Shown here: positions 51,131 to 59,893 of the stretch, piece after piece | How the letters are laid out: every line of letters begins with the position of its first letter | Position numbering within the stretch: position 1 is the first letter of the stretch | Assembly: GCA_027315385.1 (NCBI GenBank) | Contig: DAHUYD010000067.1 | Coordinates: forward strand, 1 to 62,057 | From: Acidobacterium sp. | GTDB taxonomy: Bacteria; Acidobacteriota; Terriglobia; Terriglobales; Acidobacteriaceae | Direction: 5' to 3' | Length of the DNA stretch: 62,057 nucleotides | Made by a program: the position numbers and the translations under genes | The notes under the pieces: model-generated | The model's database searches: none | What the model saw: only the letters and a program-made list of their open reading frames with translations | What the model was told of the DNA's origin: nothing

Positions 51131-51886
51131 ATGGTTCGAGCTGTTGCTCTGATATTCCTTCTTATTTGCCCTGGCCTCTTCGCGCAGACAAAAACCCTCC
51201 GTCTCGCCGCCGCCGCCGATCTCCAACCGCTGCTCCCGCCCATCCTTACTGCCTTCCGTCAGCAAACCGGCATCGTCGTCCTGCCCTCCTACAAGTCCTC
51301 CGCCGTTCTGGCCGCCCAAATCATCAACGGCGCGCCGTTCGATCTCTTCCTCGCCGCCGACATGTCCTTTCCGCAACGCGTCATCGACGCCGGCAAAGGC
51401 ATCGAAGCCCATCCTGTCGCCTACGCGCGCGGAGCCCTCGTCCTCTGGACCCGTAACGGCTCCGGCATCGAACCGCTCTCGCTCAGCGCCCTCACCGGCC
51501 CCGAGGTCCACACCATCGCCATTGCCAACGCGCAGCACGCGCCGTATGGACGCGCTGCTGAAGACGCCCTCCAGCACCTCGGGCTCTTCCCCGCCACCCG
51601 CCGCAAGCTCGTTATCGCGGAAAATATCGCCCAGACCGCGCAGTATGCTGACTCCGGCAACGCCCAGGCCGGGTTCATCTCGCTCACCTCCGCGCTCACG
51701 CCCCGCCTTCGCGCCGACGGCCATTACATCGCGGTACCCCAGGCGGCCTACGCACCCATCGTTCAGGGCGCTGTCGTCGTCCGGGACAGCGCCAACGCCG
51801 CCGCGGCGCAGCGCTTTCTTGACTTCCTCCAATCCCCGCAAATCGCCCGCATCATGGCAGCGCGCGGCCTTGAGCCCATCCATTAA
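51131..51886 (+). CDS. modA: Molybdate ABC transporter, periplasmic binding protein
   Basis: A 251-residue binding protein with a signal peptide (MVRAVALIFLLICPGLFAQ). LRLAAAADLQPLLPPILTAF is the typical ModA start ('a-A-a-s-l'), and SYKSSAVLAAQIINGAPFDL supplies the oxyanion-binding Ser residues ('G-x-S-g-x-L-x-x-Q-I-x-x-G-a-p'). The C-terminal lobe is APIVQGAVVVRDSANAAAAQ. Starting at ATG 51131 puts the signal peptide first; GTG 51035, overlapping the regulator, would add 32 residues. The stop overlaps the modB ATG. Confidence 0.92.
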   Translation: MVRAVALIFLLICPGLFAQTKTLRLAAAADLQPLLPPILTAFRQQTGIVVLPSYKSSAVLAAQIINGAPFDLFLAADMSFPQRVIDAGKGIEAHPVAYARGALVLWTRNGSGIEPLSLSALTGPEVHTIAIANAQHAPYGRAAEDALQHLGLFPATRRKLVIAENIAQTAQYADSGNAQAGFISLTSALTPRLRADGHYIAVPQAAYAPIVQGAVVVRDSANAAAAQRFLDFLQSPQIARIMAARGLEPIH

Positions 51887-52554
51887 TGGATCTCCAGGCT
51901 CTCTGGCTCACGCTCCGTCTCGCCGCGGTCACCACGGCGATTCTGCTGCTGCTCGCTATCCCGCTCGCTTTCTGGATCGTCTCCACCCGCTCGCGCCTGC
52001 GCCCCGTCGTCGAAGCCGTCACCACCCTGCCCATTCTGCTGCCGCCCACGGTCCTCGGGTTCTATCTGCTCGTGCTCCTCGGCCAGCGCACCGCCTTCGG
52101 CCGCGGCATCGCGCACCTTCTCGGCCATCCGCTGGCATTTTCGTTCGAGGGACTCGTCGTCGGCTCTGCGATCTACAGCATCCCCTTCGCCGTGCAGCCG
52201 CTCACCGCCGGTTTCCACTCGGTCGACGCTTCTCTGATCGAGCAGGCCCGGTTGCTCGGCGCTGGCCGCTTCCGCATCCTCCGCGAAATTCTGCTGCCGC
52301 TCTCCGCGCGCTCCGTCCTCGCCGCCGCCGCACTCTGCTTCACGCATACCATCGGAGAATTCGGCGTCGTCCTCATGGTCGGCGGAGACATTCCCGGCGC
52401 CACGCGCACTCTCTCCATCGCCATTTACGACCAGGTCCAGGATTTCTCCTACGCCCAGGCCAATCACACTTCGCTCGTGCTGCTCGCCTTCTCGCTCGCC
52501 GCGCTCATCCTGCTCTACGCAAGCCGCCCACGCAACGGAGCAGCCCATGCCTGA
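51886..52554 (+). CDS. modB: Molybdate ABC transporter, permease
   Basis: A 222-residue membrane protein with about five helices. PILLPPTVLGFYLLVLLG is the conserved ModB segment, and the EAA loop is EQARLLGAGRFRILREILLP, which contacts ModC. The C-terminal helix follows AQANHTSLVLLAFSLAAL. Starts within the modA stop (TAATG) and overlaps modC by eight bases. Confidence 0.93.
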   Translation: MDLQALWLTLRLAAVTTAILLLLAIPLAFWIVSTRSRLRPVVEAVTTLPILLPPTVLGFYLLVLLGQRTAFGRGIAHLLGHPLAFSFEGLVVGSAIYSIPFAVQPLTAGFHSVDASLIEQARLLGAGRFRILREILLPLSARSVLAAAALCFTHTIGEFGVVLMVGGDIPGATRTLSIAIYDQVQDFSYAQANHTSLVLLAFSLAALILLYASRPRNGAAHA

Positions 52555-53236
52555 CGTGCAAATCCGTCATCAGCAGGGCCACTTCACGCTCGACGCCGAT
52601 TTCTCCCTCGGTTCGCGCTGCACCGTACTCTTCGGACCCTCGGGTTCGGGCAAGAGCACTATCCTCCGCATCCTCGCTGGTCTCATCGCGCCGCAGCAAG
52701 GCCGAGTCACCCTCGCCGGCCGCACCCTCCTCAATACGGACCAGCGCATCGCCGTCCCGCCTGGCCGGCGCTCCATCGGCTACGTTACGCAGCAGGCTGG
52801 ATTATTTCCTCACCTCACCGCGCGCGAAAACGTCGCCTTCGGCATCCGCCACCTCGAGCGCGAAGCCCGCGACCGTCGCGTGCTCGAAATGCTTCGTCTC
52901 TTCGGCGCCGAATCCCTGACCCACCGCCGCACGCCGCAGCTTTCCGGTGGAGAGCGCCAGCGCGTCGCCCTCGCCCGCGCCGTCGCGCCCGCGCCCGATC
53001 TGCTTCTCCTCGACGAGCCGCTGGCCGCGCTCGATGACGCTTCCTCGCAGGACATCCTCTCGCGTCTGCTGGCCCTCCCCACGCGCGTCCTCTATGTCTC
53101 CCACGATCTGGCCGAAATCTGGCGCATCCCCGCCGACGTGGTCTTCCTCGAGCACGGACGCGTCACCGCAACCGGCCCCCTCCAGCACGTCCTCGCCTCC
53201 CACCGGGAGCGATTGCTCCACCAACTTGCCATTTAG
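52547..53236 (+). CDS. modC: Molybdate ABC transporter ATPase lacking the usual TOBE domain
   Basis: A 229-residue ATPase: Walker A FGPSGSGKST (30-38), Q-loop VTQQAGLFPHLT, signature LSGGERQRVALARA, Walker B LLLLDEPLAAL and switch VSHDLAEIW. Typical ModC proteins have about 350 residues with a C-terminal TOBE/Mop regulatory domain; here the sequence ends right after the nucleotide-binding domain. The TOBE activity may be provided by the HTH-TOBE protein, as inferred from context. Last gene of the operon. Confidence 0.92.
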   Translation: MPDVQIRHQQGHFTLDADFSLGSRCTVLFGPSGSGKSTILRILAGLIAPQQGRVTLAGRTLLNTDQRIAVPPGRRSIGYVTQQAGLFPHLTARENVAFGIRHLEREARDRRVLEMLRLFGAESLTHRRTPQLSGGERQRVALARAVAPAPDLLLLDEPLAALDDASSQDILSRLLALPTRVLYVSHDLAEIWRIPADVVFLEHGRVTATGPLQHVLASHRERLLHQLAI

Positions 53237-53275
53237 ACAGGCAGGAACGCGCAATCACAAGTGCCACCTCGTTAG

Positions 53276-53854
53276 TCATTTGGGAGTCGGGGCGCTCCCA
53301 GTTTGCTCGCATCCTTCCCACCATTGATTCATTTGCAGCGTGATGGAATACCAGTACCGTTGCAGCCGCTGGACGCGTAGTACATCACAGGGAATACCTC
53401 TGATCATCCGGGGAGGATGCAGGCCTAAATCTGCATCAAGAGAGTCCCTCGGGTCGAACACCACATACGCACTCCAGTCCCCAACAGGTGCGCCGCCCCA
53501 ACCATCCCACTCAACATGTTTGAATTTACCGGAGGGATCGCTCGGCTGAGCGAGAACTTCTGCTTTGAATCGATGCGAGAAAAACGCCCACCGCAAAGTT
53601 GGTCGCAGCGTAGCCTCAAAATGCCAGCCAGCGGTCATCGCTGTAGCGAAGAACACCGTGCCGACCAAAAGCTCAAAAGAGAGGCGGCGGGTGCGACGGA
53701 AGACGAAAAGCACGAGGACAACTAATACCAGGACTGCAACGGACGGTATTACGAGAAAGAGAACCCAGAGAGCGGGATCGCCTGCAAACAAGTACAGGAG
53801 AAATAACAGCAGTGTCGCAGCGGCTGTACCGACAATTGAGAATCGCCAACGCAT
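53276..53854 (-). CDS. Hypothetical membrane protein
   Basis: A 192-residue protein with three hydrophobic helices (about 8-25, 30-52 and 60-80: SIVGTAAATLLLFLLYLFA, WVLFLVIPSVAVLVLVVLVL, LLVGTVFFATAMTAG) and a soluble C-terminal half with KFKHVEWDGWGGAPVG and YVVFDPRDSLDADLG. No family recognised. Convergent with modC and 18 bases from the carboxylesterase, which is upstream on the same strand. Confidence 0.65.
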   Translation of the reverse strand: MRWRFSIVGTAAATLLLFLLYLFAGDPALWVLFLVIPSVAVLVLVVLVLFVFRRTRRLSFELLVGTVFFATAMTAGWHFEATLRPTLRWAFFSHRFKAEVLAQPSDPSGKFKHVEWDGWGGAPVGDWSAYVVFDPRDSLDADLGLHPPRMIRGIPCDVLRVQRLQRYWYSITLQMNQWWEGCEQTGSAPTPK

Positions 53855-53872
53855 CCTGGCCCATCCCAGTCT

Positions 53873-55453
53873 CTACTCTTGCTTCCCCTCCCAAACGCTC
53901 CGCAAAAACTCCCATCGCGCCTCATGCGCCGCCGGCTTCGCCTCCGACTGCGCGTCCAGATTCATCGTCTGATAGCCATCCCGAGCGTCATACTGCGGCC
54001 ACTGCGGCAGCCCCGCCCCATTCGGATTCCCCGTCTTCGCAAAATTCGTCCAGTAAGTCTGCATCTGCTCGCTCAGCGCGTAATCCGCCGGTTGCCAGCG
54101 CGCGCCGCGCCGCGAATTCAGCGTCCCAAACACGTACTCGATCTCATCCGAGTGGAACGCCCCCGACCCGGCTGGGTGAAACTTATCCGCCGGCGACGGC
54201 CTCATGAAGTGGTAGCGATACACCGGCGCATCGCCCGTCTTGAGCTGCGCCTGCAGCCAAACCCAGGTGGAATACGTGATGAACTTCGCCCCCGCCAGAT
54301 CGATGGCCGACCGATCCGTCTCCGCCTGCGTATTCGCCGGAAACAGCTTGAGAAACTCGCCGGCCCGCGGTCCGAATTCCTGCTGCGCCATCGCCCGGAA
54401 ACTCTGCGGCGTGATTCGCACCGGCTCTCGAGGCACGCCAGCCCACGGCTCGTCGCGATTCCAGCCCGCCAGCAGCGGGACGTGCGCCTGTTTCCCTTCC
54501 GCATAGATCTGCTCCTCATTCTCAGGCAGGAACCGCCCATCGATATCCGGCCAGAAGGGCGCACGCCCCTGGTGCGCCTGCAGTTTCGCGAGGATATCCT
54601 GCCAGCTCATGGCCCGCAGCTTCGTCAGGTCCGAGGTCCCCAGCACTTCGCGCGCAAACGCCGAATCGATCTTCTCCCGCTCCGCCAGCGTCTTGTACTC
54701 CGACCGCGGACGCGTAAAGATGCCGCCGCTCTCGCCAATGGCGCGCACAAATAATCCCTGCGCCAGCGGCGATGCCATCTGCGCGGCCACCGACAGCGAC
54801 CCCGCCGACTCGCCAAAGATCGTCACTTTGTTCGGATCACCCCCGAACCGCTTGATGTTCTTCTTCACCCATCGCAGCGCCGCGGTCTGGTCCATCAGCC
54901 CGTAATTGCCCGCCGCATGATGCGAGGATTCCGCCACTAATCCCGGTGAAACGTAGAACCCGAAGATCCCCAGCCGGTAATTCATGGAGACAACGATGAC
55001 GTCCTTGTGCGCCAGATGCACGCCATCCTGCCGCGGCTCCGACGTCGCCCCGCCCGTGAAGCCTCCGCCGTAAATCCACACCAGCACCGGCAGCTTGCCC
55101 TTGTGCTTCGCCGGTGCCCACACGTTCAGGTTCAGGCAATTCTCGCTCTGCCCCGGGTCGCGAAACAGCATGTCGTCGAACGGATGCGTCTGCACGCATC
55201 GGTCGCCCCAGTTCGTCGCGTCCCGTACACCGTGCCACTTCTGCGCCGCCTGCGGAGGCTGCCAGCGCAGTTCGCCCACCGGCGGCGCCGCATAGGGAAT
55301 CCCCAGGAAGACGCGCACCTGCCCGTCGGCGCTCAGCTTGCCCCGCACCTTGCCCCTGTCGGTTTTCACCACCAGATGATCGTTGGCGTGCGCAGGCAGC
55401 ACAGCAGCCGCGCAAAAAGCCAGAGCGAATAGAGACAGCAGCATGCGTCGCAA
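53873..55453 (-). CDS. Type B carboxylesterase (para-nitrobenzyl esterase family), secreted
   Basis: A 526-residue esterase with a signal peptide (MLLSLFALAFCAAAVLPAHA). FLGIPYAAPPVGELRW is the type-B N-terminal motif; YGGGFTGGATSEP forms the oxyanion hole; the nucleophile Ser is in IFGESAGSLSVA; GAFHSDEIEYVFG carries the catalytic His. It hydrolyses short or bulky carboxylic esters. Start TTG 55453 has GGAGG with ideal spacing; ATG 55444 is the alternative. Confidence 0.9.
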   Translation of the reverse strand: MRRMLLSLFALAFCAAAVLPAHANDHLVVKTDRGKVRGKLSADGQVRVFLGIPYAAPPVGELRWQPPQAAQKWHGVRDATNWGDRCVQTHPFDDMLFRDPGQSENCLNLNVWAPAKHKGKLPVLVWIYGGGFTGGATSEPRQDGVHLAHKDVIVVSMNYRLGIFGFYVSPGLVAESSHHAAGNYGLMDQTAALRWVKKNIKRFGGDPNKVTIFGESAGSLSVAAQMASPLAQGLFVRAIGESGGIFTRPRSEYKTLAEREKIDSAFAREVLGTSDLTKLRAMSWQDILAKLQAHQGRAPFWPDIDGRFLPENEEQIYAEGKQAHVPLLAGWNRDEPWAGVPREPVRITPQSFRAMAQQEFGPRAGEFLKLFPANTQAETDRSAIDLAGAKFITYSTWVWLQAQLKTGDAPVYRYHFMRPSPADKFHPAGSGAFHSDEIEYVFGTLNSRRGARWQPADYALSEQMQTYWTNFAKTGNPNGAGLPQWPQYDARDGYQTMNLDAQSEAKPAAHEARWEFLRSVWEGKQE

Positions 55454-55515
55454 GGCGTTCCCTCCCGGTCAAAGCCTAATCGCCGCCTGGAAGGTTTGAC
55501 AACCTGAGTGCCGGC

Positions 55516-56949
55516 CTACGACGCGCTCTGCAGCGGCTTCGAGACCGACTCCAGCGACCTGCCCGCCGCCTCCACGCCAATCTTCATCTCGAACAGCGCG
55601 CCCGCCAGCATCAGACCCGCGCCAATCCAGTAGCCGATGCCCACCTCCCATCGCGAGCCGCTGCTGATCAGGCGGCCGAACATCAGAGGCGAGCCCACCC
55701 CGCCGATCAGAGTGCCCACCGCGTAAAAGACCGCGATGGCAAAGGCGCGAATCTCCAGGGGAAAAATTTCGCTCACCGTAAGGTAAGCGGCGCTGGCCGC
55801 CGAGGACGCCACAAAGAAGATTATCGAGAAGCAAACATCCAGCCATGCCAGGCTGATGTGGCCCATCACGAAGGGAAACACCGTCGCCACCAGGCAAGCG
55901 CCGGAGATTCCGTAGGACGCGGCGATCATCGGCTTGCGCCCGACCTTATCGAACAGCCGCCCCAGCATGACGGGGCCCAGAAAGCTCGCCGCCGCAAATG
56001 GCAGCAACTCCAGCGGAATGCGTCTGTTCGGGACGTTGTAGAACTGCTTGGCCACCAGCCCGTAGGTAAAGAAAACCGAGTTAAAGAAGAACGACTGCCC
56101 CACCATCAGCACCAGGGCCAGGACGGAGCGCTGCCGGTTATCTCTGAGAATGTTCCGGAACACATCGCCCCAGGGCGTATGGCTGCGCACGGTGATCTTC
56201 AGCGGCTCGCCCTCGGGGCTGGGCAGTTGGCCGCCCTTGCCTGCCTTCTTCTCGATGCCGTCCGCAATCTTGTTGGCTTCGTCTTCCCGTCCGCGCAGCA
56301 TCAACCAGCGCGGGCTTTCCGGCACGCTGAGCCGCAGGATGAACACGCCGATGCCGAGCCCCGCCCCGATGCCGAACGCCAGCCGCCAGCCCATTCCCTG
56401 CGAGGCAATCGTGCCGTTCAGCAACAGCAGCGACGCCACGCCGCCGATCACCGCGCCTATCCAGAACGTTCCGTTCACCACCAGGTCCACGGTGCCGCGC
56501 AATCGCCCCGGAATCAGCTCATCCACCGCAGAATTGATCGCCGCATACTCGCCGCCGATGCCCAGCCCGGTGATCAGGCGGAAGAGCGCGAAGGAAAAGA
56601 AGTTCCATGAGAGCGCCGTCGCCAGGGTGGCGATGGAGTACGTCGTCACCGTCACCAGAAACAGCTTGCGCCGCCCCAGCCGGTCGGTCAACCACCCGAA
56701 CAGGATGGCTCCCGCCACGGCGCCGGCCAGATACGTCGTGGCTCCGGCTGTCACCTGCGAGGCGGTCAGGCCGAGGCCCTTCTTCGACTCCAGAATGCCG
56801 GCCAGCGAACCCACCAGCGTGACCTGCAGCCCGTCCAGAATCCATGAGGTTCCCAGCGCAATGATGATGTGCCAGTGCCAGCCGCTCCACGGCAGACGGT
56901 CGAGCCGTGCGGGGACAAAGGTTTCGATAGTCCGGGTTTCGCGGGTCAT
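55516..56949 (-). CDS. MFS transporter, sugar-porter/metabolite:H+ symporter type
   Basis: A 477-residue transporter with 12 predicted helices. It has the loop 2-3 motif GWLTDRLGRRKLF, RLITGLGIGGEYAAINSAVD, VPESPRWLMLRGREDEA after helix 6, and a central charged loop (KKAGKGGQLPSPEGE). These features mark the sugar porter/aromatic-acid:H+ symporter side of the superfamily. Substrate unknown. Its position upstream of the carboxylesterase on the same strand (62-base gap) might link uptake to ester hydrolysis, an inference only. Confidence 0.85.
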   Translation of the reverse strand: MTRETRTIETFVPARLDRLPWSGWHWHIIIALGTSWILDGLQVTLVGSLAGILESKKGLGLTASQVTAGATTYLAGAVAGAILFGWLTDRLGRRKLFLVTVTTYSIATLATALSWNFFSFALFRLITGLGIGGEYAAINSAVDELIPGRLRGTVDLVVNGTFWIGAVIGGVASLLLLNGTIASQGMGWRLAFGIGAGLGIGVFILRLSVPESPRWLMLRGREDEANKIADGIEKKAGKGGQLPSPEGEPLKITVRSHTPWGDVFRNILRDNRQRSVLALVLMVGQSFFFNSVFFTYGLVAKQFYNVPNRRIPLELLPFAAASFLGPVMLGRLFDKVGRKPMIAASYGISGACLVATVFPFVMGHISLAWLDVCFSIIFFVASSAASAAYLTVSEIFPLEIRAFAIAVFYAVGTLIGGVGSPLMFGRLISSGSRWEVGIGYWIGAGLMLAGALFEMKIGVEAAGRSLESVSKPLQSAS

Positions 56950-56982
56950 CCGATGTTCACCGAGGAAAGCGAGAAGGAAGGT

Positions 56983-57420
56983 TCAGCGTTTGATGATGCT
57001 GATGCTGCCCGTGCGCTCCACCACTGCGTATTTCACGTCGCTGAAGGATGTGAGCCCCTGCTCCCGCGCGGCCGCCATCACGTCATCCGGCTCGATGCGC
57101 ATTCCCTCCATCGCGTCCAGCTGCCATTGCCCATCGCGCAGCAGCACCAGCGGAAGGCCATCCATCCAGCGGCCCAGGCGCCTCCATCGCGTGCGCGCCA
57201 TCGCCACGAAGCGGTGCACCATGCCCACCGCAATCACCGCACAGGTGCAGTTGGTGACGCTGGGATCGTGGCCGATGGTGGAAAGGATGGCAATGCCGCC
57301 GATCAGAAAAATAATGACGAACTCAAAGGGCGTCAGCTGTCCTCCTGGCCGCCGCACCAGCACGCGCACGGCCAACAGCATGAAGAAGTATCCGAAAACG
57401 GCATGGAAGATGGTGTACAT
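56983..57420 (-). CDS. YetF-like membrane protein (DUF421), copy 1
   Basis: The 145-residue protein has three N-terminal helices (AVFGYFFMLLAVRVLV; PFEFVIIFLIGGIAIL; CTCAVIAVGMVHRFV) and the cytosolic YetF domain (LVLLRDGQWQLDAMEGMRIE, then DDVMAAAREQGLTSFSDVKY, VERTGSISII). The E-x-x-x-x-x-x-R-x-x-G/L pattern and 'x-x-v-x-y-A-v-x-E-x-x-G-x-i-s-v' end are the DUF421 signature. Function unresolved; sporulation and germination relatives exist. Last of a three-gene operon with a second YetF at 57941. Confidence 0.83.
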   Translation of the reverse strand: MYTIFHAVFGYFFMLLAVRVLVRRPGGQLTPFEFVIIFLIGGIAILSTIGHDPSVTNCTCAVIAVGMVHRFVAMARTRWRRLGRWMDGLPLVLLRDGQWQLDAMEGMRIEPDDVMAAAREQGLTSFSDVKYAVVERTGSISIIKR

Positions 57421-57429
57421 GGCGCGCCG

Positions 57430-57969
57430 TCAGGGCATCACCCACACGTGACGCGTGATGGTGTCGCCGGTGGATTCCAGGCGCACCGTGAATTTCTGCG
57501 AACCGGGCGCGGAGGGCGCCAGCGCAAACGACACCGAATTCGGGTGGCTCGCAGCAGGCCACGTGTAGAGAATTCCGTCGCCATCCAGAATGGAGCTCTT
57601 CGGCTGGGGAATGATGCGCTGATTACCCAGCGGCTTGATCACCGACTCGCTGACCCAAAGCTCGATCCTGCCGTTCTGGATCGCGTTGGGGCCGAAGTGA
57701 ATGGTCATCACGTCGGGCGTCTCGTAGCGCAGCACCCGCTCGTAGTCCAGCTTCATCGTTCCATCAGCCGTTTTTGCGCTGGCCTTCGCCAGCGGCCCTC
57801 GTCCGAAAATGCCGGACAAGTCCGCCGCCAGGATCAGGGCAAAAAGAATCCAGATGGTGGTCTCGAATCGCCACCACCTGCGCTGGAACGCGAGGTCTTC
57901 GCCGACCGCCAGCTCGTTGCCCACCTTGGAGATCGAGTCCTCAACCGGCCGCGTGCGCGGAGTCGCCAT
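57430..57969 (-). CDS. Hypothetical single-pass membrane protein between two YetF genes
   Basis: The 179-residue product starts at ATG 57969 (GGAGGAGGGGAGC upstream). A cytosolic N-terminus includes GEDLAFQRRWWRFET; one membrane helix follows (about 43-60: TIWILFALILAADLSGIF). A periplasmic beta-rich domain (about 75-179) reads VLRYETPDVMTIHFGP, ELWVSESVIKPLGNQRIIPQ and HPNSVSFALAP. Similar small proteins occur next to yetF in other bacteria. The gene overlaps copy 2 of yetF by 29 bases and precedes copy 1 by 9 bases. Confidence 0.72.
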   Translation of the reverse strand: MATPRTRPVEDSISKVGNELAVGEDLAFQRRWWRFETTIWILFALILAADLSGIFGRGPLAKASAKTADGTMKLDYERVLRYETPDVMTIHFGPNAIQNGRIELWVSESVIKPLGNQRIIPQPKSSILDGDGILYTWPAASHPNSVSFALAPSAPGSQKFTVRLESTGDTITRHVWVMP

Positions 57970-58456
57970 GCTCCCCTCCTCCTGTTCCCTCCGCCGCATC
58001 GGGCACGGAGCCGGCGCGCAGAATCGAGATTGCGCCGTTGCGCTCCAGCACCGCATAGCCGACCTCGCTGAGGCTGGTGAGTCCCTGGGCGCGCGCGGCG
58101 GCCATCACTTCATCCTGCGAGATACGCATTTCCTCAAGCATTTCGGTCCGCCACTGCCCATGCATCAGCAGCACCACGGGCGCGCCATCCAGCATGAGGC
58201 CGAACTTCGGCCACACCTGCCGCAGGCGCGTGAGCGCATAATGCGTAGCCGCCACCGTCACCACCTGCACCACCGCATTAGTCACGGAGCGGTCGTCGGA
58301 CACCATGCCTGTAAGCGTGAGGCCGCCGATGAAGAAGATCAGGATGTAATCGAAGGGGGCCATTTGCCGCCCGGGGCGCCGGCCCACCACGCGCACCATC
58401 AGCACTAGAAAGCAATAGCCAAAGATGGCCCGATAGACGGCGGTCATAAAGAACAA
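57941..58456 (-). CDS. YetF-like membrane protein (DUF421), copy 2
   Basis: 171 residues, paralogue of the product at 56983. It has the same order of helices (AIFGYCFLVLMVRVVGRRPG; PFDYILIFFIGGLTLTGM) and YetF domain (VVLLMHGQWRTEMLEEMRIS, DEVMAAARAQGLTSLSEVGY, LERNGAISIL). A Gly/Glu-rich 25-residue tail (EGTGGGEHGDSAHAAG) runs into the start of the next gene. It is the first gene of the operon. ATG 58447 is a possible internal start. Confidence 0.83.
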   Translation of the reverse strand: MFFMTAVYRAIFGYCFLVLMVRVVGRRPGRQMAPFDYILIFFIGGLTLTGMVSDDRSVTNAVVQVVTVAATHYALTRLRQVWPKFGLMLDGAPVVLLMHGQWRTEMLEEMRISQDEVMAAARAQGLTSLSEVGYAVLERNGAISILRAGSVPDAAEGTGGGEHGDSAHAAG

Positions 58457-58540
58457 AGCGAAAGGGAGCGTGCTGCTGCTGGATAGGAAACAGCCGCCGC
58501 AAAATTGGTTTCTTTCTCTCTCGCCGCTGAGTGACGGCGC

Positions 58541-59776
58541 CTAACGTGGCGCCCGGCGTGGCATTTTTCGGCGCTCCGCCGCCAGCAGGTCTGCGATGGT
58601 CTCGCGACGCCGGATCACGTGCGCTCCGCGCCCGTCCACCAGCACCTCGGCCGCTCGAGGACGCGAGTTGTAATTCGACGCCAGCACCATCCCGTACGCC
58701 CCGGTGTCCAAAATCGCCAGCAGTTCACCCGGCGCCACCACCGGCAATTTGCGATCCCGCGCAAAGAAATCTCCCGTCTCGCACACCGGCCCCACGACAT
58801 CCGCCACAATCGTCCGCTTCCCGCGCCCCGGACCCACCGGGACAATCTGGTGGTGCGCCTGGTATAGCGCCGGCCGGATCAGATCGTTCATTGCCGCATC
58901 CACAATCACGAAATTCTTCGTGCCGTTCTTCTTCACGTACAGCACGCGCGTCAGCAGAGCGCCCGCCTGAGCCACCAGGAATCGCCCCGGCTCCAGCAGC
59001 AGCGTCACGCCGCCCAGCTTCCGCACCACCGGAACCAGCGCCGACGCATACCGCCGCACCTGCTCCTGGGCGTCGAAGGGTTTATCGGCGTCATACTCGA
59101 TCCCGAGTCCACCGCCGGCGTCCACATATCGGATCGCGTGCCCGTCCCGCCGCAGCTCCACCACCAGATTCGCCACACGCTCTGCCGCCGCGCCAAACGG
59201 TTCCGCGCTGCGAATCTGCGACCCGATGTGCACACTCACGCCACTCGGATCCAGATGTTTCCCCGCCCTCCGATAGACCGCCCGAGCCCGCCGGATGTCG
59301 ATTCCGAATTTGTGTTCCCGCATGCCGGTGGAGATATAGGGATGTGTCTCCGCGAACACGTCGGGATTCACCCGCAGCGCAATCCGCGCCCGCTTCCGCA
59401 ACTTCGCCGCCCGCTCCGCCAGCAGCTCCAGTTCGCCTTCGCTCTCCACGTTGAATTGCAGAATGCCTGCGCGCAGCGCCAGATCCATCTCCGCCGCGGT
59501 CTTTCCGATGCCGGAGAACACGGTTCGACCGACGGCCCTGCGATCGACAGCCAGCACCCGCTCCAACTCTCCTCCGGACACCACATCGAAACCCGCACCG
59601 CGCCGCGCAAACAGCTGCAGGATCCCCAGCGTCGAATTCGCCTTCACGGCGTAACACACCAGGTGAGGCACCGCGGCGAACGCGATTTCGAACATCCCGA
59701 GCCGCGACAACATGTGTCCGCCTGAATACACATAAAGCGGCGTGCCGTACCGCCGCGCCAGGTTTTCCAGGCTCAC
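58541..59776 (-). CDS. lysA: Diaminopimelate decarboxylase; true start probably further upstream
   Basis: A fold-III PLP enzyme making L-lysine from meso-diaminopimelate. PLP Lys45 sits in CYAVKANSTLG; HIGSQIRSAEPF, VDAGGGLGIEYD, LEPGRFLVAQAG and the C-terminal CETGDFFARDR (substrate Cys-Glu) and TGAYGMVLASNYNSRPR complete the family. The given start is GTG 59776. The frame is open further upstream, and the residues just before (ALACEG) match the usual CEGVSLE-type N-terminus. No ATG, GTG or TTG exists in that extension; an ATT at 59833 lies 8 bases after GCGAGG. Confidence 0.9.
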   Translation of the reverse strand: MSLENLARRYGTPLYVYSGGHMLSRLGMFEIAFAAVPHLVCYAVKANSTLGILQLFARRGAGFDVVSGGELERVLAVDRRAVGRTVFSGIGKTAAEMDLALRAGILQFNVESEGELELLAERAAKLRKRARIALRVNPDVFAETHPYISTGMREHKFGIDIRRARAVYRRAGKHLDPSGVSVHIGSQIRSAEPFGAAAERVANLVVELRRDGHAIRYVDAGGGLGIEYDADKPFDAQEQVRRYASALVPVVRKLGGVTLLLEPGRFLVAQAGALLTRVLYVKKNGTKNFVIVDAAMNDLIRPALYQAHHQIVPVGPGRGKRTIVADVVGPVCETGDFFARDRKLPVVAPGELLAILDTGAYGMVLASNYNSRPRAAEVLVDGRGAHVIRRRETIADLLAAERRKMPRRAPR

Positions 59777-59893
59777 GCCCTCGCAGGCAAGCGCGCTGGT
59801 TTCATCGGGAGCGACAAAGGGACGAGTAAGAATCTGAATAGCCTCGCAACAGGATTTTGTCTGAGACTATCGGGGATCGCCGCTGAGGTAAAG

